Of a stretch of DNA of 64,000 nt, positions 25,024 through 33,467 are shown piece by piece. The notes below the pieces were generated by a model. It was not told the DNA's origin. It saw only the letters and a list, made by a program, of their open reading frames with translations, and did not search any database. Numbering within the stretch: position 1 is the stretch's first letter; each line of letters starts with the position of its first letter. The position numbers and the translations under genes are program-made. The DNA is taken from contig JADKHN010000002.1 of the NCBI GenBank assembly GCA_016721725.1, forward strand, positions 1 to 64,000, written 5' to 3'. Origin of the DNA: Chitinophagaceae bacterium (GTDB taxonomy: Bacteria > Bacteroidota > Bacteroidia > Chitinophagales > Chitinophagaceae).

Positions 25024-26379
25024 TTAACCCACTGTCTTTTTCAGATCCAGTTTCTTTTCGGGATACAACTCGGCGAACTGGTAAATGCTGTTGCGGATGG
25101 TATCATTATCGGCATAGGGATTCAGGTATTGTTTCATGTCAAGCGTATTGGAGAACTGTTTCCCGGCCGGAAGATAACCCATGCCCCAGAAGCTGCCCCT
25201 TTCCACCAGCAGGCATAAGGTCTCCTGCTCATTCTTGCCCTGGTCGATCACGGCAAACGTGGGCAACTGATCTTCCAATGCTTCCATGGCCTGCCTCACC
25301 CTGGAATTGTATAATACCGGAACCTCTATGGAATGCAGATCCGATTCGGTCAGACTGGTCTTGTTGACATAACAAAGTTTTTCATCCAACCCGAATTCGG
25401 CGATCATCTTCTTCAATAATACCAGTCCTTCGTTGATCCCGTTGAAATGATAAAGGGCGGGGAAATTCTTCTTCCGCTTGTCAATGGCCAGTCTCAGGTA
25501 TCCCCGGTTATCTTCGAAACAATACAACCCGAAACGTTGAGCAGGCCTTTTCTGGCTATGATTGTACCTGGGCCAGAGCCGCCTGATCTCGGCGCTTTCC
25601 AATACAATGGCCTCCAGCTCAGTTGCGCACTGGGTACATTTCACCTGGTGTATCTCCCGTAAAAAATGTTGCCGCTTACGGTCGGGTTCGTTATGGGTAA
25701 AATGACTGCTTACCCTTTTCCGGATATTCACCGCTTTGCCTACATAGATGATCTTTCCGGATGCATCCAGGAAATAATATACCCCCGGCTTAGCGGGCAG
25801 TTTGGTGATATCGGACCTGGACAGATTAAGCGGCAGCCACTGGTCGCCGGATGTCTTTTTGAGCATGGCATCGATATGCGGTTGAGCGCCATTGGCCAGC
25901 ATGTGTTCAAACAATCTGACCGTGGCCCGGGCATCTCCCCCTGCCCGGTGACGGTTCTCCAGTTCTATATTCAATGAACGACAAAGATTTCCGAGGCTGT
26001 AGGATGGTAAACCGGGAAAAACCTTTTTACTGAGCCTGACCGTACACAATTTCCTGGCGGGGATTTCGTATCCTGCCGCTTTGAGCTGGTGCCGTACAAA
26101 AGAAAAATCGAAATTCACACTGTGGGCGATGAAGACATTATCCTTCAGCATTCCATGCAAAACCTCCGCCACTTCCTCAAATAAAGGCGCATCCTGTACC
26201 ATCCGGTTGTCGATACCGGTCAGGGCGGTGATATACCGGGGGATCGGCTGTTGCGGATTGATCAATGTCTCAAAATGACGGATCAGTTTTTCCCCATCGT
26301 GAACAAATACGGCGATCTCGGTGATGCCGTTCGCAGAGGCATAGCCTCCCGTGGTCTCTATGTCTACGATGGCGTACAA
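25024..26379 (-). CDS. DEDDh exonuclease fused to a GIY-YIG (UvrC-like) nuclease
   Basis: A 451-residue two-nuclease protein. Residues 1-165 form a DnaQ-like 3'-5' exonuclease: AIVDIETTG (Exo I), HSVNFDFSFV (Exo II), and HRAGGDARAT with the His and Asp of Exo III. Residues about 197-280 form a GIY-YIG domain (KPGVYYFLDASGKIIYVGKAVNIRKRVSSHF) like the N-terminal part of UvrC or Cho. The C-terminal ~170 residues are less conserved. Such fusions are known in several phyla and are thought to act in DNA repair. It is preceded by a heptamer array five bases upstream of the ATG. Confidence 0.92.
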   Translation of the reverse strand: MYAIVDIETTGGYASANGITEIAVFVHDGEKLIRHFETLINPQQPIPRYITALTGIDNRMVQDAPLFEEVAEVLHGMLKDNVFIAHSVNFDFSFVRHQLKAAGYEIPARKLCTVRLSKKVFPGLPSYSLGNLCRSLNIELENRHRAGGDARATVRLFEHMLANGAQPHIDAMLKKTSGDQWLPLNLSRSDITKLPAKPGVYYFLDASGKIIYVGKAVNIRKRVSSHFTHNEPDRKRQHFLREIHQVKCTQCATELEAIVLESAEIRRLWPRYNHSQKRPAQRFGLYCFEDNRGYLRLAIDKRKKNFPALYHFNGINEGLVLLKKMIAEFGLDEKLCYVNKTSLTESDLHSIEVPVLYNSRVRQAMEALEDQLPTFAVIDQGKNEQETLCLLVERGSFWGMGYLPAGKQFSNTLDMKQYLNPYADNDTIRNSIYQFAELYPEKKLDLKKTVG

Positions 26380-26383
26380 AGTT

Positions 26384-26432
26384 TTGGGTTAGGAGTTAGG
26401 GGTTAATAGTTAAGAGTTAAGAGTTAGGGGTT
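26384..26432. repeat. Seven 7-bp units ending in GTT (ARRRGTT array)
   Basis: TTGGGTT, AGGAGTT, AGGGGTT, AATAGTT, AAGAGTT, AAGAGTT, AGGGGTT run without a break over exactly 49 bases. The array lies directly upstream of the exonuclease start codon. Confidence 0.9.
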
Positions 26433-26472
26433 CAAGACGAAGGCAATTTACTAATTTATTTAGTTTATTGCA

Positions 26473-26502
26473 CAAAAAAAACCGCACTGGATCCAGCGCG
26501 GT
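26473..26502 (-). terminator. Intrinsic terminator of the DinB-family gene
   Basis: An 11-pair stem with one mismatch (ACCGCACTGGATCCAGCGCGGT, 26481-26502) is followed on the minus strand by a run of eight T residues (26473-26480). It lies 20 bases beyond the stop of the minus-strand DinB gene. Confidence 0.88.
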
Positions 26503-26522
26503 CTTATGTGCAGGTTGACTGT

Positions 26523-27020
26523 TTATCCGAACGCTTCATCGGCTGTCGGACCATACATGCCGGGAACCGGGACATCCAGCATCCGGAGATAGACCGACAA
26601 TTGGCCGCGGTGATGGATCAGGTGGCTGAAGGCCCAGCCGCGGATACCGGCTTTCTTTGGCAAGGTGAAATAAACCACTTCTCCCTGTTTGACCACCCAG
26701 TTCTTGTCCAGTTCCTCTTCCCCGATCTTTTCCAGGTCGGCCAGGGCATTCGCGACAGTATCATCAAACAGTTTAAGCAGCTCTTCTGAATTCGCGGCTT
26801 CGGTGGTCCTTGAATGTACGGCGAAATCATACTCATCGATGTTGATGACATTGGATATCCAACCGAAAGTGTTGGCGACATGTTTGGCCAGTTGGCCCAA
26901 CGAACTCGATTTTTCATGAGGCTTCCAATCGGCCTTGTCCATGGGAACCCTTTCGAGCATTTTCCTGGTGCTGGCCGCTTCCATTTTCAGTTCATTGATG
27001 AATGCATTTTTTAAAGACAT
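26523..27020 (-). CDS. DinB family protein (DUF664/DfsB-like)
   Basis: A 165-residue four-helix-bundle protein of the DinB/YfiT superfamily. Expected metal-ligand positions are visible: His in LGQLAKHVANT and the HLIHHRGQLSVYLR motif near residues 135-148, which is the strongest signature. Members include thiol-dependent transferases and many uncharacterised proteins; no substrate can be deduced. It is a single gene with its own terminator, followed upstream on the same strand by a LysE-type exporter. Confidence 0.88.
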   Translation of the reverse strand: MSLKNAFINELKMEAASTRKMLERVPMDKADWKPHEKSSSLGQLAKHVANTFGWISNVINIDEYDFAVHSRTTEAANSEELLKLFDDTVANALADLEKIGEEELDKNWVVKQGEVVYFTLPKKAGIRGWAFSHLIHHRGQLSVYLRMLDVPVPGMYGPTADEAFG

Positions 27021-27060
27021 AGTATGGCAGTTTAAGGTTTAGGAATCATTTTTTTGAATA

Positions 27061-27726
27061 CTAATCGTCTGCATGGGTGAATTTATGCACCGCGTCCTTA
27101 TGCCGCATCATCTTGATCAGTTGCACGATGGCGGTGAGGGTAAAGATCCCGCCGATCACCCAATTGATGTACTGGCCGCTGTTGGCAATTCGCTGCACCA
27201 GCCATTTGCCGCCGAAAATGAACACGGCGTTCCCCATCAGGGTTCCTATTCCGATCCCCACAATATAGATATTATAATGGCTGTTCTTCGGCAGCAGGAT
27301 CTTTTTGGTGAACAATACCGCGCTCCAGCCGAACCAGAACGGGATCTGTACCGGGTTGATGGCGCACATGAACATCCCGAGCAGGAAGCGGTGCATATTG
27401 TTCTTGAGGATGATGTTCTTTTCTTCGCCGTTTGAATGAGAAGCGGCGATGAAACTGCCCACTGCCAGCGCCACGATGATAGCCAGCGTGATCCACTCCA
27501 TCGCTTTCATCAGTTTTTCCTGCTTGCGGACCCAATCGATCCCCACCAGCGACAAACGCACATAAGCCATTTCCACGAGTAATGACCCGAATGAAAAATA
27601 CAAGGCGTTGGTGATGCTTTCCTGTATGCCGATCTGCATGGCCGCTACATTCAGGGTGCCCAGCGGCAGAGAGCCCAGGAAACTGATGAGCAGGCCCCAC
27701 AGGAATATGCGCAGGAATTTAGGCAT
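27061..27726 (-). CDS. LysE family exporter
   Basis: A 221-residue membrane protein with about six helices and the LysE/RhtB N-terminal pattern (GLLISFLGSLPLGTLNVAAMQIGI). Family members export amino acids or related small molecules. The AINPVQIPFWFGWSAVLF segment is the second characteristic block. On the minus strand, TATCTTTG lies only four bases before the ATG, but no matching TTTG box is seen. The substrate is unknown. Confidence 0.85.
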   Translation of the reverse strand: MPKFLRIFLWGLLISFLGSLPLGTLNVAAMQIGIQESITNALYFSFGSLLVEMAYVRLSLVGIDWVRKQEKLMKAMEWITLAIIVALAVGSFIAASHSNGEEKNIILKNNMHRFLLGMFMCAINPVQIPFWFGWSAVLFTKKILLPKNSHYNIYIVGIGIGTLMGNAVFIFGGKWLVQRIANSGQYINWVIGGIFTLTAIVQLIKMMRHKDAVHKFTHADD

Positions 27727-27827
27727 GTGACAAAGATAAGCGCTTTGCAGAATGGAGGATTAACTACCCGAAAAATGGACATTCCCTGATAACAGGTAGA
27801 AATAACCGGGAATTGTTTGGAAAGAAA

Positions 27828-28367
27828 TCATTTGGCAAACACATTCAGCGATACGGTCAGCAGATCAGACATAGAAACGCTGCTGCCTCCCACGCCGAAA
27901 TCGAGGCGGTTGATCCTGAACTCTCCGTCGAATACATATCCGCCATCCTGTGGTGTGGCGCCAAAGCCAAATTCAACCGGCTTGGTTACCCCTTTGATCG
28001 TGAGGTTACCGTACATATAGAAGCGGCCGGCCTTGGTGGACCTGACCACCTTGGTGCTTTTGAACGTGATGGTCTTGTATTTTTCCACATCGAAATATTC
28101 GCTTCCCCGCAGGTGTTCATCACGGGTACTGTTATCGGTATCGATCGTCGCGGCATCAATGCTGACCTCAAAATCCGAACTCGCGAATTGGGCAGGATCG
28201 AATTGGATACGGCCTTTGATCCCTTTAAAATCCCCGCCGGTCTTGAACCCGAAATTCTTGATCACGAAATGGACCTTGCTGCCGGCTTCAACAGGAGTCA
28301 GGATGTTTTGTGCGCGGGATACCTGCAGGATCATCATCATGGCCAGGATCAAAATGGTGTTTTTCAT
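27828..28367 (-). CDS. YceI family periplasmic protein
   Basis: A 179-residue exported protein with a signal peptide ending near SRAQ (residues 1-19) and a YceI lipocalin-like barrel. Key segments are KVHFVIKNFGFKTGGDFKGIKGRIQFDP, TRDEHLRGSEYFDVEKYKTITFKST and the GNLTIKGVTKPVEFGFG strand pair. YceI proteins bind isoprenoid or other amphipathic molecules in the periplasm. It is transcribed divergently from the type III PKS operon; co-regulation is possible but unproven. Confidence 0.92.
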   Translation of the reverse strand: MKNTILILAMMMILQVSRAQNILTPVEAGSKVHFVIKNFGFKTGGDFKGIKGRIQFDPAQFASSDFEVSIDAATIDTDNSTRDEHLRGSEYFDVEKYKTITFKSTKVVRSTKAGRFYMYGNLTIKGVTKPVEFGFGATPQDGGYVFDGEFRINRLDFGVGGSSVSMSDLLTVSLNVFAK

Positions 28368-28562
28368 ATTCTTGTATTGAACGTTAAAAATACGACTTGC
28401 CCGCCGAATTTCAGGAACAGCGTTCCACCTTCAAGCTCCTAAAAACATACCAGCAGATGAAATGCGGGTTGAATTATCATTTCCTTAACATCCCTGCCCA
28501 TACGATCGAATGCCGACTGGCCGGATCGGCGTTCTTTAAAACCGGGTAGGCTGAACAATCAT

Positions 28563-28600
28563 TATATTTGAAGCCGGGTGGAGATCCGGTTCAACCCGGC
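28563..28600 (+). promoter_or_regulatory. Possible -7 box and leader hairpin of the type III PKS operon
   Basis: TATATTTG (28563-28570) fits the TAnnTTTG consensus. It is followed at once by a stem GCCGGGT/ACCCGGC (28573-28600) ending 29 bases before the first start codon. No TTTG box lies at the usual distance (a TTTA lies 24 bases upstream), so the promoter call is tentative. Confidence 0.4.
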
Positions 28601-28629
28601 CATTTTGACAATACCCTGCTGTATCATTC

Positions 28630-29769
28630 TTGAACCCTGAATTAAAAGATATCATCATCATCGGCGGCGGGCTGGCCGGTTTGGTCAGTGCCATACACTT
28701 GTCCCGCGCCGGTTTATCCGTTACGCTGATCGAGAAGAACGAATACCCCAAACACAAGGTCTGTGGTGAATACATCTCCAATGAAGTACTCCCCTACCTT
28801 CAACACCTGGGGGCGGATCCCCTGGAGACCGGGGCGAAAAAGATCAGCCGTTTCCTGTTGAGTACTACCCGGGGTAAAACGATCGAATCCAAACTGCCAC
28901 TTGGCGGCTTCGGTGTCAGCCGCTATACCCTGGATCAGTTCCTGTTGCAAAAAGCGATGCAGCATCATTGTACCGTTATTCAGGACACGGTATCGGATAT
29001 CCGATTTGAACAGGACCGGTTTCGGGTTATCACCCGGGAAGGACTGGAACTCCATTCAACGATGGCGATCGGCGCCTTCGGCAAAAGAAGCAACCTCGAT
29101 ATCAGGATGGACCGGCCCTTCATAAAGAAACGCTCTCCCTTTGTCGCGGTCAAAACCCATCTCCAGGGAGTATTCCCGGATGACCTGGTGGCCCTGCATA
29201 ATTTCAAAGGCGGGTATTGCGGGGTCTCACAAGTGGAGAACGGCCATCTCAATGTATGTTTCATGGCTGATTACGATAGTTTTCAGCGATACCGGAATAT
29301 AGATAGTTTCATCAAAGAGGTTCTTTACCAGAATCCTCATCTCGAAAACGTCTTTGAACATTCCGTTCCGGTATTTGAACAACCCCTGTCCATCAGCCAG
29401 GTCTCCTTTTCCAACAAATCGACCGTTGAAGACCATGTACTGATGTGCGGCGATGCGGCGGGCATGATCCATCCTCTATGCGGAAACGGCATGGCCATGG
29501 CGATACACAGCGCCAAGATCGCCTCGGAAGGGATCATCGGATACTTCGAAAAACGGATAAACTCAAGACAGGAACTGGAAATGGAATATGCCAGGAAATG
29601 GGATCAAAACTTCCGGCGCCGCATTACCACCGGCCGATTATTACAACCTTTCTTCGGGAAAGACAACCTGGCCAGGATGGTCATGTACGGGCTGACCCAT
29701 ATCCCCGGTGTGTTGCCGGCCATCATCAGGCAAACACACGGAAAACCATTAAATGTCGCGCCCGTATGA
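28630..29769 (+). CDS. FAD-dependent oxidoreductase of the geranylgeranyl-reductase-like family
   Basis: A 379-residue flavoprotein opening the operon, starting at a TTG. The dinucleotide motif IIIIGGGLAGLVSAIHLSRAG (residues 8-28), the KVCGEYIS segment typical of geranylgeranyl-reductase-like enzymes, and the second FAD motif LMCGDAAGMIHPLCGNGMAMA (about 274-294) are clear. Relatives reduce isoprenoids, hydroxylate aromatic rings or halogenate. Next to a type III PKS and methyltransferases, ring hydroxylation or quinone formation is a reasonable inference, as in Streptomyces srs phenolic-lipid clusters. Its stop overlaps the next start (ATGA). Confidence 0.88.
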   Translation: MNPELKDIIIIGGGLAGLVSAIHLSRAGLSVTLIEKNEYPKHKVCGEYISNEVLPYLQHLGADPLETGAKKISRFLLSTTRGKTIESKLPLGGFGVSRYTLDQFLLQKAMQHHCTVIQDTVSDIRFEQDRFRVITREGLELHSTMAIGAFGKRSNLDIRMDRPFIKKRSPFVAVKTHLQGVFPDDLVALHNFKGGYCGVSQVENGHLNVCFMADYDSFQRYRNIDSFIKEVLYQNPHLENVFEHSVPVFEQPLSISQVSFSNKSTVEDHVLMCGDAAGMIHPLCGNGMAMAIHSAKIASEGIIGYFEKRINSRQELEMEYARKWDQNFRRRITTGRLLQPFFGKDNLARMVMYGLTHIPGVLPAIIRQTHGKPLNVAPV

Positions 29770-30464
29770 ACAAACGGGAGAACAGACCGGAGCAACTGGA
29801 TGACCTTACTTTACAGGGCGAAACCCTGGAAGGTGCCCTGGGCAGCCTGGCCTGGGTGAACCGCTGGTTCGGCAATCGCCGGTATATCCTGAAAGCGATC
29901 CGGAAACTTTGTTATGGCACTAAGACAACCCTTACCCTGACCGACCTGGGTTGCGGCGGCGGCGACCTGATGCTGGCGGTGGCGACCCTGCTGAGAAAAG
30001 AAAAGATCCCTTTCACCCTGACCGGCATTGACGGTAATGAACACACGCTGGTTTACGCGAAGAGAAAATGCGCCGCATTTCCCGAGATCGGGTTCAGGCA
30101 GGCCGATATACTGGATCCCGGTTTCCGAACCGGTCCCTGTGATATCCTGTTCACCAGCCATTTCCTCTATCATTTCGATGAGCAAGGCCTGGTCCGTTTT
30201 CTCATCCGGCAGTCAACCGATATTAAAAAAGCCCTGGTCTGCAGTGAACTCGACAGGAACCGGTTTTCGATCCTGCTGTTCCGGCTGTTCGGAGCATTCA
30301 TGCCCATCAGCAGGATGGCAAGGCAGGACGGAGAACTGGCCATCAAAAGATCCTTTACTTTGGAAGAGTGGAAAAACATCTTGAAAAAGGCTAACAGGAC
30401 CCATTATCATTTAGAACGAATACCTTTTTTCAGGATTGGACTGATATGCTATCCAACGAACTGA
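29766..30464 (+). CDS. SAM-dependent methyltransferase, first of a tandem pair
   Basis: A 232-residue class I methyltransferase. The start at ATG 29766 overlaps the previous stop by four bases; the open frame runs further upstream but only within the oxidoreductase gene. Motif I is LTDLGCGGGDLMLAV, with the acidic SAM ligand in TGIDGNEHTLVYA. The N-terminus (LDDLTLQGETLEGALGSLAWVNRWFGN) closely parallels the next gene, so the two arose by duplication. Such enzymes act on small phenolic or quinone substrates; O- versus C-methylation cannot be told. Confidence 0.88.
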   Translation: MNKRENRPEQLDDLTLQGETLEGALGSLAWVNRWFGNRRYILKAIRKLCYGTKTTLTLTDLGCGGGDLMLAVATLLRKEKIPFTLTGIDGNEHTLVYAKRKCAAFPEIGFRQADILDPGFRTGPCDILFTSHFLYHFDEQGLVRFLIRQSTDIKKALVCSELDRNRFSILLFRLFGAFMPISRMARQDGELAIKRSFTLEEWKNILKKANRTHYHLERIPFFRIGLICYPTN

Positions 30465-30470
30465 TCAGAC

Positions 30471-31181
30471 ATGCAGAACCGTTTCACCTATCGCAGCGCG
30501 GAAAAAGAGATCATGGACGACCTGTCCCTGGAAGGGGAAACCCTGCGTAAAACGCTGAACCAGATCGCCCTCATCAATAAACGCCTGGGGGGAAACAAAG
30601 CAACCCTGGACGGATTGATCACGTTATTGGGATCGGGCCCGGAGAACCAGCCGCTATGCATCGCTGACCTGGGTTGCGGAAACGGCGACATGCTGCGGGC
30701 CATTGCTGATCACGGCAGAAGGAACGGGCATCATTTTCTGCTTCTCGGTATCGATGCCAATGAATTTACCGTAAATTATGCTCGGGAATTATCGGTTGAT
30801 TACCCGGAGATCAGTTATCGCCAACTGGATGTATTGTCTGCTGAATTTCAAACGGTGAAATATGATATCGCCATCGCCACTTTGTTTCTGCATCATTTTA
30901 CCCATGCGGAGATCGAAGGCCTGGTGGAACAGATGGTTCATACTGCGACCCGGGGCATCGTCATCAATGACCTGCACCGCAGCCGGATGGCCTATTATGG
31001 TTTCCGATTGATCAGCCTGTTCATTTCGAATCCCATGGTGAGAAAAGACGGCGCCATCTCCGTTTTAAGGGGATTCAAAAAGAGGGAGTTGCTGGATCTT
31101 AGTAAAAAGATTAAAGACGCGGTCAGTTCCATACGCTGGAAATGGGCTTTCCGGTATTTATGGATAATGAAAAAACAATGA
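30471..31181 (+). CDS. SAM-dependent methyltransferase, second of a tandem pair
   Basis: A 236-residue class I methyltransferase, paralogous to its upstream neighbour: MDDLSLEGETLRKTLNQIALINKRLGG at the N-terminus, IADLGCGNGDMLRAI as motif I, and LGIDANEFTVNYA for the SAM ribose. The middle segment (DIAIATLFLHHFTHAEIEGLVEQM) resembles UbiE-type enzymes. It lies six bases after the first and overlaps the PKS gene by four. Two copies imply two methylations or two different intermediates. Confidence 0.88.
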   Translation: MQNRFTYRSAEKEIMDDLSLEGETLRKTLNQIALINKRLGGNKATLDGLITLLGSGPENQPLCIADLGCGNGDMLRAIADHGRRNGHHFLLLGIDANEFTVNYARELSVDYPEISYRQLDVLSAEFQTVKYDIAIATLFLHHFTHAEIEGLVEQMVHTATRGIVINDLHRSRMAYYGFRLISLFISNPMVRKDGAISVLRGFKKRELLDLSKKIKDAVSSIRWKWAFRYLWIMKKQ

Positions 31182-32230
31182 GTGTAAGAATCAAGGCCGT
31201 AGGCAAACAATTACCCCCTTATTCGAGGGCCACAGCGGATATCATCCCTTTCATCGAACAATGGCTGTCTGGCCAGGACGAGAGGCTGATCCGGAAGGCC
31301 GTCAAAATATTCGGGAATGCCGGTGTGGATAAAAGGTATTCTATCATGTCGCCCGAGGAGGTCTTCGCCAAGTCCTCTTTTGAGGAGAGGAACGATATCT
31401 ATGTCCGGGAATGCACCAAACTGGCTGAATCCTCGCTGGTCAAAGCCCTGGAGAAAGCGGGATGGGGAGCGGATGAGCTCGACTTCATCATCAGCGTCAG
31501 TTGCACCGGCATCATGATCCCCTCCGTGGACGCCTGCCTGGTGAACCGGCTAAAGATGAAGCCGGATATCGTTCGTCTGCCGGTAACCGAAATGGGATGT
31601 GCCGCGGGGGTATCGGGCATGATCTACGCCAATAATTTCCTGAAAGCCAACCCCGGTAAAAAAGCGGCCGTGGTCGCCGTTGAATCTCCCACCGCCACCT
31701 TTCAACTGAATGATTTCTCCATGGCCAATATCGTCAGTGCCGCGATATTCGGCGACGGCGCCGCCGCCGTACTGCTGTCATCCTGCGAAGAAGATGAAGG
31801 CCCGGAGATCATCGCGGAAGCCATGTATCATTTTTTCGACGCCGAACACATGATGGGCTTCAAACTCACCAATACCGGCTTACGCATGATCCTGGACGAG
31901 TCCGTTCCGGAGACCATCGCTGAACATTTTCCCCGGATCGTTCATCCGTTCCTGGAAAGAAACGGGACGCATATCGGCGAGATCAGTCACCTGATCTTTC
32001 ACCCCGGCGGAAGAAAGATTTTGCAGACCGTGGAAGATCTTTTCGGATCCCTGGGTAAGAACATCGATGATACCCGGGAAGTATTGAAACAATATGGAAA
32101 TATGTCGAGTGTTACCGTACTTTATGTACTGGAACGATTTTTGGAAAGGCCGGTACCCGCTGGTGAAAAGGGACTGATGCTCAGTTTCGGACCCGGGTTT
32201 TCGGCGCAAAGCATCTTATTGCAATGGTAA
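31178..32230 (+). CDS. Type III polyketide synthase (chalcone/stilbene-synthase-like)
   Basis: A 350-residue homodimeric ketosynthase. I start it at ATG 31178 (MSVRIKAVGK), which overlaps the previous stop as ATGA; an ATG 12 codons upstream is less likely. The catalytic triad is intact: Cys141 in EMGCAAGVSGM, His275 in IFHPGGRKIL and Asn308 in YGNMSSVTVLYVLE. The family extends an acyl starter with malonyl units and cyclises it to resorcinols, pyrones or phloroglucinols. The adjacent fatty-acid-type enzymes and carrier protein suggest a dedicated long or unusual acyl starter. The product is unknown. Confidence 0.94.
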   Translation: MSVRIKAVGKQLPPYSRATADIIPFIEQWLSGQDERLIRKAVKIFGNAGVDKRYSIMSPEEVFAKSSFEERNDIYVRECTKLAESSLVKALEKAGWGADELDFIISVSCTGIMIPSVDACLVNRLKMKPDIVRLPVTEMGCAAGVSGMIYANNFLKANPGKKAAVVAVESPTATFQLNDFSMANIVSAAIFGDGAAAVLLSSCEEDEGPEIIAEAMYHFFDAEHMMGFKLTNTGLRMILDESVPETIAEHFPRIVHPFLERNGTHIGEISHLIFHPGGRKILQTVEDLFGSLGKNIDDTREVLKQYGNMSSVTVLYVLERFLERPVPAGEKGLMLSFGPGFSAQSILLQW

Positions 32231-33021
32231 AAGAGTTTGAACATAAAGATCTGTGGGCGCTGATCCTGGGCGGTTCGGGCGGACTGGGGCTGGCCACGGC
32301 CAAAAAACTGGCCGCTCACGGCTGTCATATCATCATCGTGCATCGAGACAGGAAAGCGGACCAGGATCAGATCGAACAGGAATTCGAACAGATCAGGTCG
32401 CTCGGTGTTTCCCTGCTCTCCTATAATGAAGACGCAATCCTGGCCGAAAAAAGGAAATCGATCATCAGGGATATCAAAGAAAAGATCAGTGACACGGGAA
32501 AGATCAGGGTGCTGGTACATAGCATCGCCAGGGGAAATCTGAAACCGATGACCGGTGATGAGGGCGCCACGTTAAGCAACGACGATTTCAGGGTGACGAT
32601 AGAATACATGGCGATCAGTTTGTACGACTGGACCCGGTCCGTTTTTGAAGAGGGGCTTTTTGCCGATGACGCCCGGATCATCAGTTTCACCAGTGAAGGC
32701 AACCAAAAGGCCCTGAAGAACTATGCCGCCGTGTCGGCAGCGAAGGCCGCACTGGAAGCCATCACCCGGAACATCGCCGGGGAATTCGCGTCATACGGCA
32801 TCCGGGCCAATTGCATACAGGCCGGCGTGACGGATACCGCTTCTTTCCGGATGATCCCGGGGTATGAAACGATCCAGGCGCTCAGCCAGGAACGTAATCC
32901 GTTCAACCGGATCACCACCCCGGAAGATGTGGCCGGTGTGGCCTACCTCTTATGCAGGGATGAAGCGGCCTGGATCAACGGAACCATCATCATTGCCGAT
33001 GGCGGAGAACATATCCATTAA
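32224..33021 (+). CDS. Enoyl-ACP reductase-like SDR (FabL/FabI type)
   Basis: A 265-residue short-chain dehydrogenase. The nucleotide loop is LILGGSGGLGLATAKKL. HSIARG resembles FabI/FabL enoyl reductases. The catalytic spacing is Tyr-x6-Lys (NYAAVSAAKAALEA), the enoyl-reductase arrangement, whereas the FabG position holds Val. INGTIIIADGGEHI closes the fold. I infer reduction of trans-2-enoyl-ACP in a dedicated chain-building line. The first seven bases overlap the PKS gene. Confidence 0.85.
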   Translation: MVKEFEHKDLWALILGGSGGLGLATAKKLAAHGCHIIIVHRDRKADQDQIEQEFEQIRSLGVSLLSYNEDAILAEKRKSIIRDIKEKISDTGKIRVLVHSIARGNLKPMTGDEGATLSNDDFRVTIEYMAISLYDWTRSVFEEGLFADDARIISFTSEGNQKALKNYAAVSAAKAALEAITRNIAGEFASYGIRANCIQAGVTDTASFRMIPGYETIQALSQERNPFNRITTPEDVAGVAYLLCRDEAAWINGTIIIADGGEHIH

Positions 33022-33023
33022 AG

Positions 33024-33467
33024 ATGAGTCACCAAGAGATACTGGACCTGCTCCCCTATGCCCCGCCCTTCCTGTTCGTGGATGAGATCCTGGCAATCAC
33101 AGAGGAAGAGGTCAAGGGGACCTATACCTACCGGGAGGATGAATTCTTCTATGCCGGTCATTTCAAGAACCACCCGGTAACCCCCGGCGTGATACTCACC
33201 GAGACCATGGCGCAGATCGGCCTGGTCTGCCTGGGCATCTATCTCATGAAGGATCATGACCTCCTGAAAGAACCGGCTTTCCTGGCCATGTGCTCTTCGG
33301 ATGTGGAGTTCCTCCTCCCTGTTTTCCCCGGTGAAAAAGTCACGGTCATCTCCAGGAAGAAATATTTTCGGTTCCATAAACTGAAATGCGAAGTGGAGAT
33401 GAGGAACAGCCGCGATGAACTGGTTTGCAGCGGCTCCCTTTCCGGAATAATAAAAACTAACCCGTGA
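33024..33467 (+). CDS. 3-hydroxyacyl-ACP dehydratase (FabZ-like)
   Basis: A 147-residue hotdog-fold dehydratase. The active-site block is GHFKNHPVTPGVILTETMAQ, with catalytic His46 and Glu60, matching FabZ. The N-terminal LLPYAPPFLFVDEIL also fits. It would dehydrate 3-hydroxyacyl-ACP during chain growth. It sits two bases after the enoyl reductase and overlaps the ketosynthase gene by four bases. Confidence 0.92.
   Translation: MSHQEILDLLPYAPPFLFVDEILAITEEEVKGTYTYREDEFFYAGHFKNHPVTPGVILTETMAQIGLVCLGIYLMKDHDLLKEPAFLAMCSSDVEFLLPVFPGEKVTVISRKKYFRFHKLKCEVEMRNSRDELVCSGSLSGIIKTNP

Noticed and set aside
27727..27737. Promoter giving a leaderless LysE-family transcript
   Set aside because: TATCTTTG on the minus strand is four bases from the ATG, but no -33 TTTG is present at the right distance.
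32224..33021. FabG-type ketoreductase
   Set aside because: The Tyr-x3-Lys motif is absent; the spacing is Tyr-x6-Lys as in enoyl reductases.
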